A stretch of 9,883 nt of DNA from Desulfotignum sp. (GTDB taxonomy: Bacteria > Desulfobacterota > Desulfobacteria > Desulfobacterales > Desulfobacteraceae): the NCBI GenBank assembly GCA_011390235.1, contig JAABSS010000459.1:1-9883 (forward strand), written 5' to 3'. Under the pieces are notes generated by a model. It had not been told where the DNA came from. It saw only the letters and a program-made list of their open reading frames with translations, and searched no databases. A program made the position numbers and the translations under genes. This document shows positions 5,852 through 9,883 of this stretch, piece by piece (position 1 is the stretch's first letter; each line of letters begins with the position of its first letter).

Positions 5852-7564
5852 ATGATGCAAGATAGCAAAGAACGGCGCTCTGTGGCCTATTTTTCCATGG
5901 AGATCGGGATTGACGAAAGCATACACACCTACAGCGGTGGTCTGGGGGTTCTGGCCGGAGATACGATCCGTTCGGCAGCGGACCTCGAGGTGCCGATGGT
6001 GGCGGTCACGCTTCTCTATCGCAAAGGGTATTTCCGGCAGCGGCTGGAAGCCGACGGATGGCAGCAAGAGGAGATTGCCTCCTGGGCGGTTGAGGCATTG
6101 CTCGAAGAGGCGCCCCAGCGAACCCGGGTCCTGGTGGAAGGAAGGATCGTTCATCTGCGGGCCTGGCGGTATGATGTCAAGGGAATCGGCGGGTATAAGG
6201 TTCCGATTTACTTTCTGGACACCGATCTTCCCGAAAACTCCGAGTGGGACCGGGGTCTGACCCAAACCCTTTACGGCGGGGATGATCATTACCGAATTTC
6301 CCAGGAGGTGATCCTGGGGATCGGCGGCGTCAGAATGCTTCGCGCTTTAGGCTATAACCACATCAGCCCGTTTCATCTCAACGAAGGGCATGCGGCCCTT
6401 CTGACCCTTGAACTTCTGGATGAGTCCGCCAGGGGGGACGGAAGGGAATCGATCCTTCAGCAAGACGTGGAATCCGTGAGAAACCAATGCGTTTTTACCA
6501 CGCATACCCCTGTTCCGGCAGGACATGACAGGTTTCCCCTGGCGCTTGCGCAAAAGGTGATCGGAGACCGGAATGATTTTTTTGGACTGGAGGGGGTTCT
6601 GTACGAAGGAACCACCCTGAACATGACCTATCTGGCCTTGAGGCTGAGCCGCTATATCAACGGTGTGGCCCAAAAGCACGGTGAGGTGTCAAGACTGATG
6701 TTCGCCGGCTATGTCATTGATGCCATCACCAACGGGGTACATGCTTCGACATGGGTTTCCAAGCCGTTCCGAGATCTTTTCGATGATTACATTCCTTTCT
6801 GGCGGCAGGACAACTTCAGCCTCCGCTATGCCTTGAGTATTCCCAGAGAGGAGTTGTGGGACGCTCACATGCAGTGCAAAAAGCTTCTGATGGATTTCGT
6901 CAACCGGGAAACGGGTGCAGCCATGGATGAAAATATTTTAACCATCGGCTTTGCCCGACGTGCTTCAACCTACAAGCGGGGTGACCTCCTTTTCCAGGAT
7001 ATAGAAAGGATCAAACGGATATCCAGTCAAGTGGGCAAGATCCAGATAATCTATGGCGGCAAAGCCCACCCCCGGGACTATAAGGGAAAGGAACTCATCA
7101 AACGGATTTTTAAGGCCGGACAGAAACTGCAACATGACATCAAAGTGGTGTATCTGGAAAACTACAATATGACCCTGGGGGCCATGATCACATCCGGGGT
7201 TGATATATGGCTCAACACGCCAGAACCGCCCATGGAGGCTTCGGGAACCAGCGGGATGAAGGCGGCCTTGAACGGTGTGCCCAATTTGAGCGTGCTGGAC
7301 GGCTGGTGGATCGAAGGGCACATCGAGGGGCTGACCGGGTGGTCCATCGGTGCCGCAACCCGGGGAAAGGGGGAGAATCGGGACCATTCCCTGGATGCCC
7401 CGTCGTTATACGACAAGCTGGAGCATGCGATTGTTCCCCTTTTCTATCACGATCGGCGCAGCTTCATGGACATAATGGCTTGTTCCATTGCCATTAACGG
7501 GTCTTTTTTCAACACCCAGAGGATGGTGCAGGAGTATGTGCTGAATGCCTATTTTATCCGCTGA
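5852..7564 (+). CDS. glgP: Alpha-glucan (glycogen/maltodextrin) phosphorylase, short GT35 type
   Basis: This PLP enzyme releases glucose-1-phosphate from alpha-1,4-glucans with inorganic phosphate, feeding glycolysis. The 570 residues are short compared with the roughly 800-residue classical enzyme and match the divergent alpha-glucan phosphorylase group. Visible motifs in order: VAYFSMEIG near the start, [11 protein letters not shown] (from 27), [10 protein letters not shown] (H175), [11 protein letters not shown] (around 217), [34 protein letters not shown], and [14 protein letters not shown] with K470 as the expected PLP-binding lysine. The start is taken at 5852; the next codon is also ATG, and GGAGAAGG precedes both, so 5855 is equally possible. 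A frame extension back to 5783 would run through the intergenic hairpin and adds nothing family-like. With pyk upstream it suggests mobilising stored glucan for ATP under stress. Confidence 0.93.
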   Translation: MMQDSKERRSVAYFSMEIGIDESIHTYSGGLGVLAGDTIRSAADLEVPMVAVTLLYRKGYFRQRLEADGWQQEEIASWAVEALLEEAPQRTRVLVEGRIVHLRAWRYDVKGIGGYKVPIYFLDTDLPENSEWDRGLTQTLYGGDDHYRISQEVILGIGGVRMLRALGYNHISPFHLNEGHAALLTLELLDESARGDGRESILQQDVESVRNQCVFTTHTPVPAGHDRFPLALAQKVIGDRNDFFGLEGVLYEGTTLNMTYLALRLSRYINGVAQKHGEVSRLMFAGYVIDAITNGVHASTWVSKPFRDLFDDYIPFWRQDNFSLRYALSIPREELWDAHMQCKKLLMDFVNRETGAAMDENILTIGFARRASTYKRGDLLFQDIERIKRISSQVGKIQIIYGGKAHPRDYKGKELIKRIFKAGQKLQHDIKVVYLENYNMTLGAMITSGVDIWLNTPEPPMEASGTSGMKAALNGVPNLSVLDGWWIEGHIEGLTGWSIGAATRGKGENRDHSLDAPSLYDKLEHAIVPLFYHDRRSFMDIMACSIAINGSFFNTQRMVQEYVLNAYFIR

Positions 7565-7745
7565 AAGATGGGATTCCAAAAGGTATGGGGCGTTGTTTTA
7601 CCAAGGAGGCTTTTGACGGATCGCTGAAGTAAAAATGGCAACGCTTCTCGGATTCAGCCACCAAGGCTGTTCGGTCAAATATGATGCATTGGCCACATTC
7701 GACCCTTTATATTTAAAATCAACCCAAAGACAGGAGAAAAGTAAA
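7565..7745 (+). other. Intergenic region before the triple-BON gene
   Basis: No gene is supported in these 181 bases; a frame reaching back to 7635 only extends the BON gene across a non-family stretch. A short CAGCC/GGCTG hairpin with a 5-base loop lies at 7655-7669. A very weak promoter-like pair, TTGGCC at 7689 with TTTAAA 17 bases later, sits before the AGGAG site of the next gene. No terminator is seen after glgP. Confidence 0.35.
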
Positions 7746-8537
7746 ATGAAAAAATCAATGTACCGTTTGGCAGTTTTGGCCGCTGTGGCCTCTATGGTGT
7801 TCATCACGGCCCCGCTTTTTGCCACTGAGACGGATGACCGCATCGAATCATCCGCTAAAAACACCCATGTGTTCAAAACCTTTCTCAAGGACGATCATAT
7901 CAAAATAAAGTCGAAAGACGGATTTGTCACCTTGACCGGAACGGTTCTGGATGCATCCCATAAAACATTGGCTGAGGAAACCGTTGCGGGTCTGCCCGGC
8001 GTCAAGGGTGTGGACAACAAACTGGAAGAAAAAGGTGAAAACCGCCCTGCTGAAAAATCAGATGCATGGCTCATCACCAAAGTAAAAACAACCCTTTTGT
8101 TTCATAGAAACGTCAGCGGTCTCGGAACCGAGGTTCTCGCCGATAACGGAACCGTCACTTTGCGCGGTGAGGCTGATAATGTTGCGCAAAAGGAGCTCAC
8201 AACCGAATATGCCATGGATGTTGACGGTGTTGAAAAAGTAAACAATGAAATGACCGTGTCTGATCCAGACGCTGAAAAGCCGGATGACAAAACAACGGCC
8301 AAAAAGATGGATACAGTTATCGAAGCGGTTGATGATGCATCCATTACCGCGATGGTCAAAACCTCATTGCTTTACCATCGCTCGACCAGCGGCCTCAGCA
8401 CCAACGTCGAGACCAAAGACGGTGTGGTCACTCTGGAAGGCAAAGCCACGACTGCCGCCGAAAAGGATCTGGCCGGAAAATATGCCGCCGATGTTAACGG
8501 CGTCAAACGTGTCAATAACAATATGACCGTTGAATAA
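7746..8537 (+). CDS. Secreted protein with three BON domains
   Basis: A 263-residue periplasmic protein. A classical signal peptide (MKKSMYRLAVLAAVASMVF, then ITAPLFA) should be cut after A26. Three BON domains follow at about 29-97, 105-178 and 195-263. Each has an amphipathic first helix, an S/G-x-V-T-L-x-G strand (GFVTLTGTV, GTVTLRGEA, GVVTLEGKA) and a closing GV-x-x-V-N/D-N segment. Domains two and three are closely alike (for example KVKTTLLFHR and MVKTSLLYHR), which suggests internal duplication; the first is more divergent. OsmY, the best known relative, has two BON domains and protects the periplasm in osmotic stress. The linker between domains two and three is rich in Asp and Lys. 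AGGAG lies 9 bases before the ATG; an upstream frame extension to 7635 lacks a ribosome site. Ligands are unknown. Confidence 0.92.
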   Translation: MKKSMYRLAVLAAVASMVFITAPLFATETDDRIESSAKNTHVFKTFLKDDHIKIKSKDGFVTLTGTVLDASHKTLAEETVAGLPGVKGVDNKLEEKGENRPAEKSDAWLITKVKTTLLFHRNVSGLGTEVLADNGTVTLRGEADNVAQKELTTEYAMDVDGVEKVNNEMTVSDPDAEKPDDKTTAKKMDTVIEAVDDASITAMVKTSLLYHRSTSGLSTNVETKDGVVTLEGKATTAAEKDLAGKYAADVNGVKRVNNNMTVE

Positions 8538-8571
8538 GCCTGGTCCAGTATCCATTGAGACGGCAACCCCG

Positions 8572-8600
8572 CCCGCCAATGAATATTTTTCAGTGGCGGG
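8572..8600 (+). terminator. Weak terminator- or attenuator-like hairpin after the triple-BON gene
   Basis: CCCGCCA (8572-8578) and TGGCGGG (8594-8600) pair perfectly across a 15-base AT-rich loop, 34 bases after the BON stop. Only TTT follows, so termination would be partial at best. It may set the ratio between the BON message and the downstream DUF3309 and AI-2E genes. Confidence 0.35.
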
Positions 8601-8631
8601 TTTCCATCATCTTTATCAAGGAAGATAACCC

Positions 8632-8790
8632 ATGACAATAGGCACAATTTTACTCATTATCGTTATACTGGCACTGGTGGGGGTAATTCCTGCCTGGCCG
8701 CACAGCCGATCCTGGGGCTATGGACCCAGTGGAGGCATCGGGCTCATCGTGCTGATTCTTGTGATTCTGCTCGTGCTGGGCAAAATTTAG
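8632..8790 (+). CDS. DUF3309 family small membrane protein
   Basis: A 52-residue membrane peptide, too short for routine ORF calling. Two hydrophobic helices (about 4-20 and 35-50) flank a hydrophilic turn with the family pattern PAWPHSRSWGYGPSGG, typical of DUF3309, and the peptide ends in LVLGKI. Function is unknown; members are small inner-membrane peptides found in many proteobacteria. AAGGAAG precedes the ATG by about 9 bases. The AI-2E transporter gene starts 7 bases after the stop, so the two are almost certainly co-transcribed. Confidence 0.9.
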   Translation: MTIGTILLIIVILALVGVIPAWPHSRSWGYGPSGGIGLIVLILVILLVLGKI

Positions 8791-8797
8791 GGTAACA

Positions 8798-9883
8798 GTG
8801 GTGGCCAGCAACGAGAGACTCACCCGCAAGGAAAGCGTCCTGCCGGACCATCCCAAGACAGAAAAGGCACCGCGCCCGATTTCATTTTATGTGATATTGG
8901 GGGCGGTGCTGTTTGCCTTCATCCGGACATTCTCGCTGCTTGCTCCCATTCTGCTCTCTTTCCTGCTGGTGCTGCTGATTTCCCTTGCCGTCAATCCGGT
9001 GATTTCCCGGATGCGGGCGTGGACAGGCGGCAGAAAAATACCGACAGGGGTGGTTTTGGCAGGATTGGTCGCAGTCATGGCTTTGGCAGGCTGGTCGCTC
9101 TTCGGACCGATGAAGGACTCGGTCATTAAAATTTCCGATGCCGTCCCCGCTTACTGGGGACGTCTGCAAAAGCCGCTGATCAAAATGGAGCAGCAGGCTG
9201 TCATTTTTGAGGAAAAGCTTCAGGTTGAGGTCAGCACTGAAATTGCCCGGGAAGACGAGGAAAAACTTCAGGTTGAGGTCAGCACTGAAATTGCCCCGGA
9301 AGACAGGGAGGCAGACAAACCGGCAAGCACGCCTCGAACCACCCCTTCAGCCTTACAATTTGAAGAATCAAGCTCTTTTCGGTCCTATTTGAACAAGATG
9401 TTTCAGGATCTGCTCGGCAGTTTCACGGCCGTGGCGTTTAACGGCGCCCAGATACTGCTCGTTCTGGTAACGGTTTTTTTCGGTGTGGTGTTTATGCTCA
9501 TGAATCCCCGCCCGGTTTTTGGGGCAATGCTTTCCTTATTGCCCGAAGAACACCACCAAAAAGCGCTGATCATTTTGCAGCGTATTGGAAAATTCATTCC
9601 TGCCTGGGCCGGGGCAACCGCATTTGGCATGCTGACGATCGGTTTTCTGGTATTTTTGCTTATGTGGCCCATCTTTGGTTTTATGGATGCCCTGGTCCTG
9701 GGTGTTATCGCCGGCGTTCTGGCGGCGGTTCCTTTTCTGGGACCGATTCTCAGCGCCCTGCCCGCACTCTTGCTTGCTCTGGGGCAGGGAGGGCTGACGC
9801 CGCTGTGGGTCCTGCTCGCCTTTGCTGCCGTACAGGCCCTGGAGAACAATGTGATCACGCCGTTTATCATGGCCCGGGGCATG
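8798..9883 (+). CDS. AI-2E family transporter, N-terminal 362 codons (runs off right edge)
   Basis: A polytopic inner-membrane protein of the AI-2E (PerM/TqsA-like) family, whose members export autoinducer-2 or act in ion and osmotic stress transport; the substrate here is not known. The start is GTG at 8798, or the next codon, also GTG, at 8801; AGGG lies 5 or 8 bases upstream. No ATG precedes the first helix pair. Helices one and two lie at about 28-66 and helix three at about 86-107. A large hydrophilic acidic loop follows, containing a 16-residue tandem duplication (138-153 and 154-169). The conserved membrane core comes next, with GVIAGVLAAVPFLGPILSAL and LENNVITPFIMARG, which are family hallmarks. 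The frame is open to the last base, and the remaining C-terminus is outside the window. Confidence 0.9.
   Translation, partial: MVASNERLTRKESVLPDHPKTEKAPRPISFYVILGAVLFAFIRTFSLLAPILLSFLLVLLISLAVNPVISRMRAWTGGRKIPTGVVLAGLVAVMALAGWSLFGPMKDSVIKISDAVPAYWGRLQKPLIKMEQQAVIFEEKLQVEVSTEIAREDEEKLQVEVSTEIAPEDREADKPASTPRTTPSALQFEESSSFRSYLNKMFQDLLGSFTAVAFNGAQILLVLVTVFFGVVFMLMNPRPVFGAMLSLLPEEHHQKALIILQRIGKFIPAWAGATAFGMLTIGFLVFLLMWPIFGFMDALVLGVIAGVLAAVPFLGPILSALPALLLALGQGGLTPLWVLLAFAAVQALENNVITPFIMARGM
9209..9304 (+). repeat. 48-bp in-frame tandem duplication in the AI-2E gene
   Basis: Copies at 9209-9256 and 9257-9304 are each 48 bases and differ at only two positions (AAG/AAA in the third codon and CGG/CCG near the end). 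The repeated peptide is EEKLQVEVSTEIA-R/P-ED. The near identity shows the duplication is recent or kept uniform by slippage or recombination. Confidence 0.95.

Noticed and set aside
9207..9392. Plus-strand frame with repeated FRLRSALKLP units
   Set aside because: The repeat is only the +1-frame reading of the 48-bp duplication in the AI-2E gene.
9403..9882. Long minus-strand frame at the right end
   Set aside because: It is the antisense shadow of the AI-2E transporter; its Arg/Ser/Pro-rich composition is typical of such shadows.

Overview
The window looks like chromosomal DNA from a Gram-negative, probably sulfate-reducing deltaproteobacterium (Desulfobacterota, Desulfobacterales-like). The grounds are two lipobox-bearing lipoproteins, an OmpA-type peptidoglycan-binding domain, balanced base composition, and the mix of small stress-protein families (BON, CsbD, lmo0937-like, DUF3309) with a short glucan phosphorylase and a pyruvate kinase. 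The taxonomic call is inference from recognised families, not from a search.

Left end, minus strand (1-1740): a two-gene operon reading out of the window. The upstream gene (616-1740) is a YghO-like GNAT-family protein. After 34 bases comes the N-terminal 193 residues of a larger protein (1-581) that resembles a nitronate-monooxygenase/PfaD-type TIM barrel, possibly the front end of a polyketide or polyunsaturated-fatty-acid-type synthase.

Divergent control region (1741-2178): about 440 bases with no convincing gene. It holds a perfect 13-bp inverted repeat with an embedded 14-bp palindrome (1943-1983), a related half-site at 1818, and a hairpin at 2123-2143 in the leader of the next gene.

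Right part, plus strand (2179-9883): a long co-directional run with short gaps. It encodes a VWA-OmpA lipoprotein, a BON lipoprotein, a small one-helix membrane ORF that looks like the C-terminal half of a known two-helix family (3651-3815), a CsbD-like protein, an lmo0937-like membrane peptide (4068-4217), and a 23-codon leader-like ORF whose stop overlaps the GTG start of pyruvate kinase (4268-4339). Then follow pyruvate kinase, an alpha-glucan phosphorylase, a secreted triple-BON protein, a DUF3309 membrane peptide and the first 362 codons of an AI-2E family transporter. Perfect or near-perfect hairpins lie at three gene junctions, but none has the U-run of a standard terminator.

Working idea (inference): this is an envelope and osmotic stress cassette in which periplasmic and lipoprotein parts (VWA-OmpA, BON proteins), small membrane peptides and CsbD are expressed alongside an energy module. 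Glucan phosphorylase releases glucose-1-phosphate from stored glucan, and pyruvate kinase makes ATP at the end of glycolysis. No mobile element, tRNA, rRNA or CRISPR array was seen.
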